From a virus, in IMG/VR virus record IMGVR_UViG_3300044644_000340, positions 1 to 41,757 of that record: a stretch of 41,757 bases of DNA; one strand, given 5' to 3'. The notes under the pieces were generated by a model that was given only the letters and a program-made list of their open reading frames with translations, searched no databases and had not been told where the DNA came from. The position numbers were made by a program, and so were the translations under genes. Shown here piece after piece: positions 33,174 to 41,693 of the stretch (the stretch's first letter is position 1; each line of letters begins with the position of its first letter).

Positions 33174-36100
33174 TTATGTTAATGTATATGTTATACTACT
33201 TCCAGCACCACCTGCTTGCAAAGTATTTATTTTATAAACTTTATATTGTCCAACTGTTGTTACACTAAATTGTCCTAATACACCAAATCCGCTTGTAGTA
33301 ATGTTTGACAAATTCGATAGTGAACTATTAAATACTATATAATGGTATTTATCTCCAGTCCAACTAATTGTTACCGATTGTCCACTTGCAGTTGTTGTTC
33401 CTTTTACAATAGTACCAATAGTACCACCCAATGTAGTATCCCATGCTCCAATGTTTTCCAATTCTCCTGCAGTAAATGATTCTGCGGTACTTGCACCATA
33501 TCTTAAACTTCTAATTTTTGTATATGTAGTAGTTGCCGTAGATGTGGTTGTTAAATCTGGTATATTATCACCAATTGGAGATTCATAGTTTGCAGTTGCC
33601 GTTATACTAATTGAAGTAGACCCCGTTGCAGAACCTGTCACAAAGTATGGTGTACTAACATTTGTTGTAGTATTTACCAAATTCCAACCCAATGAAGGAT
33701 TTGCAGATGATGATGTAAATGTGATACTACCAGTTGCACCTTGTTCGATTTGATTTGATGAAGCTCCTAATTGAACCGTTACCGTTGGTGATATAGTAGG
33801 AGATGCTGGATTTGATTTTGAAATTGTTCCAGTAGCCGTAGTAGAAGTTTTATATAAAGTACCATCTAATGGAGAACTTGCAGTATATTCCAATCTATAT
33901 GTGTGTGAACCAGATGTTGTTGCGTTATATGATAATGATGTTCCACTACCAACTTCAGTTAATAAGGTAGAACCTTCGTATAAAGATGCACTTACTAATG
34001 TATATCCTTGATTACTCCAAGTACCATTTACAATATATGCATCATTTACATTATTAAATCTATCAACTAAAAATCCACTTAAAGATGTTGCTATTGATGT
34101 TGGTATTGCCGGAGTTCCGAATATAAATTTTAAAGTTCCATTTATAAATGTTACCGCTACATTACTATCAAAATCTGCCACTTCAATTCCAGTTAATTGT
34201 TCTATACTATTTGTTACATAATTAATATATCCAGATGCCGATGCTAAACCCGCTATGGAAGCAGATACGGATTCACTAAATGATGATGTAAATGATTCCA
34301 AATTATCAATTGAAATTTGAGCAGATGCAGTAAATTGATTTAATTTAGTAAATTCTGCTGCTAAACCTGCTCCTATCGAAATAGATGCAGTATATTCCAA
34401 ATCATCTAATCTAACTTCTGTTGAAGTTGTGTATGAATTTAAAGATGCTGTAAATTGGTGAATCGAACCAGTTACCTGTGCTAATGTAGTAAATCTTCCT
34501 TCTAAACTACCTGTTTCCGTTTCTAATGATAGTAATCTACCATTTGCAGAAGATGTAAATGTATTCAAACTTCCAGTCGAAGTTTCAATTAAATCTAATC
34601 TGCCATTTGCGGAGGATGTAAATGTATTCAAACTTCCAGTCGAAGTTTCAATTAAATTTAATCTAGTATTTGCAGAAGATGTAAATGTATTCAAACTTCC
34701 AGTCGAAGTTTCAATTAAATCTAACCTACCTAAAGTTGAAGAACTAAAAGTATTTAAACTTCCAGTCGAAGTTTCTAATAATTCTAATCTAGTATTTGCA
34801 GAAGATGTAAATGTATTTAAACTTCCAGTGGATGTTTCTAATAATCCTAATCTAGTATTAGTAGATTGTGAAAATACGTTTAAATCTGTTAGTTGTAAAG
34901 ATGATGATATAACACTATCTCCACCTGCTAAAAGAATTGTTGATTCAGAACCACTTACACCTGCTATCCATTTATCAGTTGTTGAATTCCATAATAATGA
35001 ACCAGATGATAATGTGCCTGTTGCATCTTTTGTGTAAATACCGGAAAGTGTTTGTGAACCACCATAATTTAATTCAATAATATTATCTCCAATATTAAGA
35101 GTTGTTGAATCGATTTGAGTAGTCGTTCCTTTTACAGTTAAATTACCATTAATTGTTATATCAGCACCACTTGCAGTAATTGCGGTTTTTAAAGATGATG
35201 TATATGAGTTTAATTCTGCTATTGATGTTTTAACACTAGCAGAAGTTATTTCCAAATTATCCAATCTACCATCTTGTATTGGAAGTGAACCTGAAAATGA
35301 ACCTGTGAATCCAGATAATCCAATCACTGAACCAGTTACCGTAAGATTTTCATCTATCCTTAAACTTGAAAGTAATAATCGAGTGTCTTGATGGATATAT
35401 ACGTTTTTATTTGCAAAACTTTGAACACTTAATATTGGATAAGGTACTGTATCTTCTTCATAATCAATATAAGCACCTGCAAAATCTGCTTTTAATTTTA
35501 TTGCAATATCATCATTATATAAATCATTATTATGTCTTAATTCTAAAATAGCATTTCCATCATTTGGAGCAGTTATGTTATGAGTAAAAGTTAAAGAACT
35601 TGTTAATTGCCCACTTCCAGTTAAAATACTAAATTCACCATCAACGATATTTAAAGAACCAGTTACAATTTGATTGCCTCTAAAATTATTACTTCCAGTT
35701 GTTGCATAAGAACCAGTTAATGAATTCAATGGTCCTAATATTCCAATTATTTGCGATGAACCACTTACTACTCCTTGTGGTAAAGATGCTGCTATTTGGG
35801 ATGAGCCTGATATAACACCATTTGTTGCAGCTATTGCACCACTTATAGATGTTCCATATACATTTCTCCAAGGTGCGGAAATTGTACCAACATCAATTGC
35901 TCCATTTGGAACTAAATTAGTATTAAATTGACCTAAAGCAGAAATATTATCAGCGGAAGCATTACCTAAATAGATATTTCCACCAACTCTTACATCACCA
36001 GAAGCGGATATATTACCAACTAAATTAATATCACCATACGATGGTACGTTTAATGGTAATAATGTAATTGGGTTATTTGAACCACTACCAAATTGAATAG

Positions 36101-36185
36101 AACCACTCCCCTTATGTAAATATAACTCACCATCCGTTATGGATATGTTTGTATCACCTCTTCTTATTTGAAATATAGCTGCCAT
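33174..36185 (-). CDS. Long tail fibre with 21-residue repeats
   Basis: 1003 residues. The N-terminal MAAIFQIRRGDTNISITDGELYLHKG is anchor-like. A mixed beta/coil stalk follows, including the FNGNLTVKGTTTQIDSTTLNIGDNIIELNYGG type module also seen in the 850-residue fibre. A 21-residue repeat (TSTGSLNTFTSSANxRLxLIE) is present in about five copies at 438-546, and a C-terminal region of about 330 residues has Ig-like Ser/Thr-rich strands (TVTVQLGASSNQIEQGATGSITFTSS). There is no S74 domain. It is likely a trimeric host-contact fibre. Confidence 0.85.
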   Translation of the reverse strand: MAAIFQIRRGDTNISITDGELYLHKGSGSIQFGSGSNNPITLLPLNVPSYGDINLVGNISASGDVRVGGNIYLGNASADNISALGQFNTNLVPNGAIDVGTISAPWRNVYGTSISGAIAATNGVISGSSQIAASLPQGVVSGSSQIIGILGPLNSLTGSYATTGSNNFRGNQIVTGSLNIVDGEFSILTGSGQLTSSLTFTHNITAPNDGNAILELRHNNDLYNDDIAIKLKADFAGAYIDYEEDTVPYPILSVQSFANKNVYIHQDTRLLLSSLRIDENLTVTGSVIGLSGFTGSFSGSLPIQDGRLDNLEITSASVKTSIAELNSYTSSLKTAITASGADITINGNLTVKGTTTQIDSTTLNIGDNIIELNYGGSQTLSGIYTKDATGTLSSGSLLWNSTTDKWIAGVSGSESTILLAGGDSVISSSLQLTDLNVFSQSTNTRLGLLETSTGSLNTFTSSANTRLELLETSTGSLNTFSSSTLGRLDLIETSTGSLNTFTSSANTRLNLIETSTGSLNTFTSSANGRLDLIETSTGSLNTFTSSANGRLLSLETETGSLEGRFTTLAQVTGSIHQFTASLNSYTTSTEVRLDDLEYTASISIGAGLAAEFTKLNQFTASAQISIDNLESFTSSFSESVSASIAGLASASGYINYVTNSIEQLTGIEVADFDSNVAVTFINGTLKFIFGTPAIPTSIATSLSGFLVDRFNNVNDAYIVNGTWSNQGYTLVSASLYEGSTLLTEVGSGTSLSYNATTSGSHTYRLEYTASSPLDGTLYKTSTTATGTISKSNPASPTISPTVTVQLGASSNQIEQGATGSITFTSSSANPSLGWNLVNTTTNVSTPYFVTGSATGSTSISITATANYESPIGDNIPDLTTTSTATTTYTKIRSLRYGASTAESFTAGELENIGAWDTTLGGTIGTIVKGTTTASGQSVTISWTGDKYHYIVFNSSLSNLSNITTSGFGVLGQFSVTTVGQYKVYKINTLQAGGAGSSITYTLT
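34546..34880 (-). repeat. 63-bp tandem repeats in the long fibre gene
   Basis: Copies of gtattcaaacttccagtcga begin at 34561, 34624, 34687, with close variants at 34750 and 34813, a strict 63-base period. Each encodes 21 residues, exactly three heptads, fitting a trimeric coiled coil. Near-identity at DNA level points to recent expansion. Confidence 0.88.
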
Positions 36186-36204
36186 TTATTGTTATTTCTG
36201 TTTT

Positions 36205-36214
36205 GTATAAATAT
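36205..36214 (-). promoter_or_regulatory. Late-type promoter element (ATATTTATA)
   Basis: The sense strand reads AAGATATTTATACAAAA, ending 19 bases before the 1003-residue fibre. Confidence 0.5.
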
Positions 36215-36215
36215 C

Positions 36216-37016
36216 TTAAATATTAAAATCTAAATCACCTGATTCTGAAATATATTTTGCCAAGTGCATATAGTTTGCAGTTATACTACCTGTTGTTACA
36301 TTTATAGCAGATGAACTAACTGATAAATGAGTATTTCCGTTTACTAAAACATCAAAAGAACCAGTTCTAGCAATTGCTTGTGTATTTCCTGTACTATCCT
36401 CTATAAAGTTTACAGTTCCTGCTGCTTCTGGGTCTAAATTAAAATCAAATGTATTTGGGCCAGGCGCTACTCCTACTTCTGTTCCATTTACTAATAAGGA
36501 ACCACTTACGGAAACTGAACCTGTAAATGAATGTATATCATCGGATGTATCTCCAAATTTAGTTGAACCACTTTGAAAAATTATAGATGATGAAATTACA
36601 CTAATATTAAATTGTCGTGCATTTACTTCACCTAATACGGTTAAATTGTTTGTTATGGTTTGGGAACCACTTAATATTAAACTTCCACTTAATAATGCGG
36701 AACTACCAGTGATATCACCACTTATGTCGATATCACCTGCTCCTATAATATCATTTGTTACATATAAATCTCTAGTAATATTGGCATCTTGTGTTACTAC
36801 TAATTCTCCAAAGGAACCAGTTTTTGTTAGAGTTATTGAACCTGTTGTAGTTGAATTCGTTACTACAATTCCTTCAACAGAATCTAAATTTCCCGAACGC
36901 TTAATAAACAACTTACCATCGTAAGTATTTATTGCTATTTCACCAACATTTAATGAGCCCGTATCGGGTACTTTTCCAGGTAGCGATGAACGCTTTAGTA
37001 TAATACTTTGTGCCAT
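36216..37016 (-). CDS. Fibre protein with KRS...GEIAINTYDGKLF anchor
   Basis: 266 residues. The N-terminus (IILKRSSLPGKVPDTGSLNVGEIAINTYDGKLFIKRSG) is the widespread phage fibre/tropism-determinant N-terminal pattern that attaches to the virion. Serine- and glycine-rich strands follow (GSITLTKTGSFGELVVTQDANITRDLYVTNDIIGAGDIDISGDI), then a short C-terminal domain ending HLAKYISESGDLDFNI. It is a clear paralogue of the 212-residue gene upstream over the first 110 residues. A terminator and a weak late-type element precede it. Confidence 0.82.
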   Translation of the reverse strand: MAQSIILKRSSLPGKVPDTGSLNVGEIAINTYDGKLFIKRSGNLDSVEGIVVTNSTTTGSITLTKTGSFGELVVTQDANITRDLYVTNDIIGAGDIDISGDITGSSALLSGSLILSGSQTITNNLTVLGEVNARQFNISVISSSIIFQSGSTKFGDTSDDIHSFTGSVSVSGSLLVNGTEVGVAPGPNTFDFNLDPEAAGTVNFIEDSTGNTQAIARTGSFDVLVNGNTHLSVSSSAINVTTGSITANYMHLAKYISESGDLDFNI

Positions 37017-37025
37017 ATATATGGT

Positions 37026-37035
37026 CTATAAATTT
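37026..37035 (-). promoter_or_regulatory. Weak late-type element (AAATTTATA)
   Basis: The sense strand reads AAATTTATAGACC, 9 bases before the 266-residue fibre and directly after a terminator. It has one mismatch to ATATTTATA. Confidence 0.3.
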
Positions 37036-37049
37036 TTAAGTTGTGTAAC

Positions 37050-37080
37050 AAAAAAAAGGTACTATATGTATAGTACCTTT
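37050..37080 (-). terminator. Intrinsic terminator after the 212-residue fibre gene
   Basis: The sense strand has AAAGGTACTA, loop TACATA, TAGTACCTTT, with the right arm running into a T tract of at least seven. It lies between the 212- and 266-residue fibre genes. Confidence 0.88.
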
Positions 37081-37107
37081 ATAAATATATAATATTTTTA
37101 TAATTGT

Positions 37108-37746
37108 TTAAAATTCTCCCGCATCTGAACCAGATTCTAAAGCTGCTAATCTATTAGCTACTGAACCACTAAATGCTAATACATCTCCAATTCCGTAAAG
37201 TGAACCACTAAACCCATTTGTAGTTGTAAAAGTTCCTCTTACCTGTTCGTTGTATCTGAATTCAACTGCCGATGGAGTAGTTGCTACTTTGTAAAGAGAA
37301 CCACTACCTTGTATATATCCGATTGTACCTGCGAATGGTTCTGAATTGAAATCAAAATCATCAGGTCTCATTGATGCGGTGATTCCAGTTAATGCACCAC
37401 CATTACCTATGAATACGGATGCCGATACAATAGATGCAGATACTGCTCCTGCTATATCAATATCACCATTTCCAACGATATCTCTAGTTACATATAAATC
37501 TTGTCCAACATTTGCATCAAATGTGATACTAGCTTCTCCAAATGAACCCGTTCCTGTCAATGTTATTGAACCAGTGGTAATCGAATTGGTAGTAACTAAT
37601 GTTTCAATTGATTGTGAAGAACCAGATTTATGTAAATAAACCTTACCATCATATACGTTTATACCTAACTCACCTACTAATAGAGAGCCAGTATCAGGAA
37701 CTTTTCCTGATGTCAGCGACCGTTTTTGTAATATTTTTTGAGCCAT
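37108..37746 (-). CDS. Fibre protein, paralogue of the 266-residue fibre
   Basis: 212 residues. The N-terminus ILQKRSLTSGKVPDTGSLLVGELGINVYDGKVYLHKSG and the GSITLTGTGSFGEASITFDANVGQDLYVTRDIVGNGDIDIAGAV segment align with the 266-residue protein. The C-terminal half (DDFDFNSEPFAGTIGYIQGSGSLYKV) is related but shorter, ending in a possible coiled coil (VANRLAALESGS). It is flanked by intrinsic terminators on both sides, so it forms a separate transcription unit. A short fibre or decoration role is inferred. Confidence 0.82.
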   Translation of the reverse strand: MAQKILQKRSLTSGKVPDTGSLLVGELGINVYDGKVYLHKSGSSQSIETLVTTNSITTGSITLTGTGSFGEASITFDANVGQDLYVTRDIVGNGDIDIAGAVSASIVSASVFIGNGGALTGITASMRPDDFDFNSEPFAGTIGYIQGSGSLYKVATTPSAVEFRYNEQVRGTFTTTNGFSGSLYGIGDVLAFSGSVANRLAALESGSDAGEF

Positions 37747-37779
37747 TATATTTGATGTTTTTTGTCCATTAATAATTTT

Positions 37780-37805
37780 AAAAAACCCCCCTCATTAGGA
37801 GGGGG
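37780..37805 (-). terminator. Intrinsic terminator after the 850-residue fibre gene
   Basis: The sense strand has CCCCCTC, a 5-base loop, GAGGGGG, then six T. It is a GC-only run of pairs in an AT-rich genome, 8 bases after the fibre stop. Confidence 0.9.
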
Positions 37806-37813
37806 ATTATTAT

Positions 37814-40366
37814 TTAGAATGAACCACCATCAACTACGTTACTCATTACAAAATCAGTACCATCCCATTGTAGTAAATCTCCAGCTACACTTGCGGTCGG
37901 AACTAAATCCAAATTACCATTTGTGTTTCGGAATGCTACTCTTTTAGAACTTCCTGCTGCCGAACCTAAATTAAAGGATGAGGTAACCGCAGGTGCGATT
38001 AATGCTACTGATGAAGTAAATGCGGTTGTTGAATGTTGATATATGAAATTTGCACCTGCTCCTGCTACTTCGAATCCTGAACCATCTGCGGTTGCCGATG
38101 AAGTTGAACCACTTGCTAATGTTATTAATTTATCTTCAACTATTAATGTTGCGGTATTTAATGTTACGGTGTTACCTTGTACCACCAAATCACCACCTAC
38201 TACTACATCACCAGTCGTTGTTACTTTTGCAAATGTTACGTTATTAGAAGTACCTACGCCTTGTATTGTACCTGCACCTTCTAATGTAGTTAATCTACTT
38301 GCAGCATTTGATGCTGATAATATTAATGAACCACTAACTACACCAATTTCAGTAAATCTTTGCTCTGCAGATGCAGTAAATGCGTTTAAAGCATTTGTAG
38401 AAGTATTAGAAGAGGTATAACTATTCAATGCATCAATAGATGTTTGTTGTGATGCCGATGAACTATTTAACGCCGTAACAGAAGTGTTTACACTAGCACT
38501 AAATGAGTTTAAGTTTGTTATAGATACACCTTGTGAGTCATTTGTTGTTTTAGCTGCTGATGCAGATAATATCAACGAACCACTAACTACACCAATTTCA
38601 GTTAACCTCGTATCAACACTTCCAGTATAGTTTCCTAATGTACCATTTTGAGTTAATTGTGAACCACTAAATGAATTTAAATTTGTGATTGAAACTCCTT
38701 GTGAGTCATTTGTAGTTTTAGCAGTTGATGCTGATGCAATTAAACTTCCACTAACTACACCAATTTCAGTTAATCTTGTATCAACTGAAGCAGTGTAAGT
38801 TGCTAATGTACCATTTTGAGTTAATTGTGAACCACTAAAAGAGTTTAAGTTTGTGATAGAAACTCCTTGCGAGTCATTTGTAGTTTTAGCTGCTGAAGCA
38901 GATAATATTAATGAACCACTTACAACTCCAATTTCAGTAAATCTAGTTTCAGCTGAAGAACTGAATGATTCGATGTTCGATAATCTAACTAATGCAGAAG
39001 AACTAAAAGAGTTTAAGTTTGTTATTGAAATTCCAGCTCCGCTTCCCACCGATGCACTTAAAGCTGAAATTGAAGATGAAATAGAACCACTAAAATCACC
39101 AAATCCAGTTGTATTGGAAATAGTAATTTGTGCAGATGATGTAACAACATTATCACCTTCTGCTCTTAATAATTTAGATTCAGCTCCTACTGCTCCTGCT
39201 TTCCAGTAATCATTTGTAGAATCCCAAAGTAAAGAACCACTTGCCGTATTAGGTGCAGTTGGGTCTTTAACTAATAAACCACCATTTGCTGCTCCAGTAC
39301 CATTTAATTCGATGATGTTATCACCAATTTGTACGGTTGTAGAATTTACAGTAGTTTGAGTACCAGAAACGGTAAAATTACCGGCTATTGTTACATTTTG
39401 TCCATCAACTGTAATTGCAGACTTTAATGAAGATGAATATGTATTTAATTCTGCAATCGAAGTATTTACACTCGCAGAAGTTGTATTTAAATTTGTAATA
39501 CTTACACCTTGTGAATCGTTTGTAGTTTTAGCAGTTGATGCTGATGCAATTAATGAACCACTAACTACGCCGATTTCAGTTAATTGAGTTAATACTGAAG
39601 AACTAAATGAGTTTATGTTTGTTATTGAAACACCCTGCGAATCGTTTGTAGTTTTTGCTGTCGATGCTGATGCTATTAAACTTCCACTTACAACTCCAAT
39701 TTCAGTAAATCTTATATCAGCTGAAGAAGTGTGTGATTCAATATTTGTTAATCTAACTAATGCAGAAGAACTAAATGAGTTTAAGTTTGTTATCGAAACT
39801 CCTTGTGAATCATTTGTTGTTTTAGCAGTTGATGCCGATGCTATTAAGCTACCACTAACAACTCCAATTTCAGTAAATCGTGTATCAACCGAACCAGTAT
39901 AAGTTGCTAATGTAGCGTTTTGTGTTAATTGTGAACCACTAAAAGTATTTAATGCGGCTACAGATGTACCAATTGAACCACCTCCAATTGATGCAGATAA
40001 TGCACTTATTGATGAAGAAACTGATGCACTAAAGTTACTAATGTTACCTGTTAAATCAGGAATATCATTGGCTCCTTCACCCAACAAATATAAAGTAGAA
40101 CTACCACTTGCATAGTAAGGAACACCTTTTACTAATCCGTTGTAAGTTCCGGCAGCAAATGTATTTGGAGCCGCGTTACCTACTAGAAATCTATTTACCG
40201 CTTGCACCTGTCCATTTTCTGGAACTGCGAATACAATAGATGCTCCATTAGTTACCGATAAGTTCGATGAGCCAGAAGCAATTACCAATTCACCTTTTTG
40301 AAGTGATGAGGTTACGGCGGATAGGGCTTCTAAACTACCGCGTCTGTGTTTAATTATTTGTGCCAT
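37814..40366 (-). CDS. Long tail fibre with 56-residue repeat modules
   Basis: 850 residues. The N-terminal AQIIKHRRGSLEALSAVTSSLQKGELVIASGSS is anchor-like. The stalk (about 135-680) repeats EIGVVSGSLIxSASxAKTTNDSQGVSITNLNSFSGSQLTQNGTLxxYTxSVDTRLT; the AKTTNDSQGVSITN core occurs six times. An IAGNFTVSGTQTTVNSTTVQIGDNIIELNGTG module is shared with the 1003-residue fibre and occurs near the middle, with a second VQGNTVTLNTATLIVEDKLITLASG version near the end. There is no S74 domain. The intrinsic terminator right after it suggests a strong, separate unit. Confidence 0.86.
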   Translation of the reverse strand: MAQIIKHRRGSLEALSAVTSSLQKGELVIASGSSNLSVTNGASIVFAVPENGQVQAVNRFLVGNAAPNTFAAGTYNGLVKGVPYYASGSSTLYLLGEGANDIPDLTGNISNFSASVSSSISALSASIGGGSIGTSVAALNTFSGSQLTQNATLATYTGSVDTRFTEIGVVSGSLIASASTAKTTNDSQGVSITNLNSFSSSALVRLTNIESHTSSADIRFTEIGVVSGSLIASASTAKTTNDSQGVSITNINSFSSSVLTQLTEIGVVSGSLIASASTAKTTNDSQGVSITNLNTTSASVNTSIAELNTYSSSLKSAITVDGQNVTIAGNFTVSGTQTTVNSTTVQIGDNIIELNGTGAANGGLLVKDPTAPNTASGSLLWDSTNDYWKAGAVGAESKLLRAEGDNVVTSSAQITISNTTGFGDFSGSISSSISALSASVGSGAGISITNLNSFSSSALVRLSNIESFSSSAETRFTEIGVVSGSLILSASAAKTTNDSQGVSITNLNSFSGSQLTQNGTLATYTASVDTRLTEIGVVSGSLIASASTAKTTNDSQGVSITNLNSFSGSQLTQNGTLGNYTGSVDTRLTEIGVVSGSLILSASAAKTTNDSQGVSITNLNSFSASVNTSVTALNSSSASQQTSIDALNSYTSSNTSTNALNAFTASAEQRFTEIGVVSGSLILSASNAASRLTTLEGAGTIQGVGTSNNVTFAKVTTTGDVVVGGDLVVQGNTVTLNTATLIVEDKLITLASGSTSSATADGSGFEVAGAGANFIYQHSTTAFTSSVALIAPAVTSSFNLGSAAGSSKRVAFRNTNGNLDLVPTASVAGDLLQWDGTDFVMSNVVDGGSF
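38330..39960 (-). repeat. 168-bp-period repeats in the 850-residue fibre gene
   Basis: The phrase ctacaccaatttcagt recurs at about 38580 and 38748, and a close variant at about 38916, giving a 168-base period (56 residues, eight heptads). Less regular copies lie at about 38332, 39555, 39690 and 39855. One unit of the same family occurs in the 513-residue fibre. Confidence 0.8.
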
Positions 40367-40410
40367 ATTGCGTTGGTTAATCTTTTTTGGTTTTAGTTAC
40401 GATTATACTT

Positions 40411-40420
40411 TAATAAATAT
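40411..40420 (-). promoter_or_regulatory. Late-type promoter element (variant ATATTTATT)
   Basis: The sense strand reads ACATATTTATTAAAG, ending 44 bases before the 850-residue fibre. It has one mismatch. Confidence 0.3.
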
Positions 40421-40465
40421 GTTTTTTTTTACGAATAGTACGTTTGGTATATTATATTTATTTTT

Positions 40466-40981
40466 TTACCATTCACCCATATCGATGTTAATATTTGATT
40501 GTGATAATGTTAACTCCGCATCAGTTGCAAATCCATTATCCAATGAAGAACTGAATGATTCTAAATTAGTTAATCTGGTATTTACTGATGAACTTAATAT
40601 TGTTATAGAATATAAACTTCCACTCAATGTAGTTGCTATTGATGAACTTATTGATGATGATATTAAAACTTGCGATGCTGATAAAGAAGAACTTATTACT
40701 GCTACTTCTATATCCGTTGCTATATCACTATATCCAATTGTTCCACTAATGTATATTTGAGATGAACCCGATACAACCCCAGCTGGTAAAGTTGCTCCTA
40801 CATTATTTGTTATAATATTTATAATAGATTGTGATAACGATGATTCCAATGATTGAGATACTGCGTTATTTACTGCTTCGGCAAAACTACCACCAGATTG
40901 ACTAATGGCATTACCAGCGGTTACCGCTGCTGCTAATTCTGTACTACCTTCTATTTGTTTTAATCTTATTAAGTTTGCCAT
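40466..40981 (-). CDS. Small fibre-like protein
   Basis: 171 residues. N-terminal ANLIRLKQIEGSTELAAAVTAGNAISQSGGSFAEAV is Ala-rich and helical. A Ser/Ile-rich region follows with VVSGSSQIYISG, ISSSLSASQVLISSSISSSIATTL and LTNLESFSSSLDN, the stalk vocabulary of the larger fibres. It has no receptor-like C-terminal domain and may be a truncated fibre, an adaptor or a spacer. A late-type element ends only 3 bases before the ATG. Confidence 0.75.
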   Translation of the reverse strand: MANLIRLKQIEGSTELAAAVTAGNAISQSGGSFAEAVNNAVSQSLESSLSQSIINIITNNVGATLPAGVVSGSSQIYISGTIGYSDIATDIEVAVISSSLSASQVLISSSISSSIATTLSGSLYSITILSSSVNTRLTNLESFSSSLDNGFATDAELTLSQSNINIDMGEW

Positions 40982-40984
40982 ATC

Positions 40985-40994
40985 CTATAAATAT
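40985..40994 (-). promoter_or_regulatory. Late-type promoter element (ATATTTATA) abutting a start codon
   Basis: The sense strand reads AAGATATTTATAGGATATG, only three bases between the element and ATG. If it is a -10 element the mRNA of the 171-residue gene would be leaderless. Confidence 0.45.
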
Positions 40995-41003
40995 CTTTTA
41001 TTC

Positions 41004-41690
41004 TTATAATCCGTAAGTCGGTTTTATTGCATTATAATTTTGTGTTATTTCCTCAATTGATAATTTTCTATTATACAAATAAAGATTTGCAACATGTCCA
41101 AAAGGTTGAGCAACAATATCATTATTACCCACTCCCCAATGTGTGTTTCCACCCGAACCCTCATTGATTGTACTTCCCACTTGTGAATCATTTATGTAGA
41201 ATGTTTGAGATGAATTATCCCCAACTACTGTATATTGAGTCCAAATACCCACCGAAGATGAGACATCATATCCTGAACTTACGAATGCTGTTGCCCAATA
41301 TCCTAATGTACTTGTTCCATTAGGAATAGTAATTGGTGTTATTTTACGAGTACCTTTTGTGTAAAGTAATGTTCTAAATCCTGAATTATTATTTATCAAT
41401 CTTGCCCAAGTAATATAGGTATATCCCGTTGTTGGTAAAGTTGGACCTGTTCCGTTTACATCAACTCTATTATTTCCAGTTGTGCAATCAAAACATTTTA
41501 TTCCACTTAATGTAGTAAATGTAGCACCAATCAATGTATGGTTATACGAATTAGTTAAATCATAAACAGTTGTTCCACTACCAGGATAACTTGTTGAATT
41601 ATTTGCATCCAATTGAAGTAATAATCCATCCGTAACCAACATATATGGATTTGGTGTAATTGTATATCCATTTTGAAATATTATTGGCAT
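41004..41690 (-). CDS. LamG/concanavalin-like adhesin
   Basis: 228 residues. After a short N-terminus (MPIIFQNGYTITPNPYMLVTDG) the sequence GLLLQLDANNSTSYPGSGTTVYDLTNSYNHTLIG, then YTYITWARL, WTQYTVVGDNSSQTFYINDSQVGS and HVANLYLYNRKLSIEEITQNYNAIKPTYG follow the LamG-like lectin pattern that ends the Hint fibre too. A sugar-binding receptor contact is plausible. It is not preceded by a recognised fibre stalk, so it may be a tip protein or an independent adhesin. There is no signal peptide. Confidence 0.78.
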   Translation of the reverse strand: MPIIFQNGYTITPNPYMLVTDGLLLQLDANNSTSYPGSGTTVYDLTNSYNHTLIGATFTTLSGIKCFDCTTGNNRVDVNGTGPTLPTTGYTYITWARLINNNSGFRTLLYTKGTRKITPITIPNGTSTLGYWATAFVSSGYDVSSSVGIWTQYTVVGDNSSQTFYINDSQVGSTINEGSGGNTHWGVGNNDIVAQPFGHVANLYLYNRKLSIEEITQNYNAIKPTYGL

Positions 41691-41693
41691 AAC

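Noticed and set aside
38043-38420. Plus-strand open frame opposite the 850-residue fibre
   Set aside because: Reverse-complement shadow of the SGS/TTT repeat coding; no independent support.
40420-40460. acgaatagtacgt hairpin beside a T-run before the 850-residue gene
   Set aside because: The stem is three to four pairs, and the run is A, not T, on the transcribed-sense strand.
12440-41000. TATAAATA on the plus strand as classical T4 late promoters
   Set aside because: They would fire away from all genes; the copies sit directly upstream of minus-strand starts, so the sense-strand reading ATATTTATA was used instead.
26375-41690. A diversity-generating retroelement acting on the LamG or fibre ends
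   Set aside because: No reverse transcriptase, template repeat or accessory gene is visible in the window.
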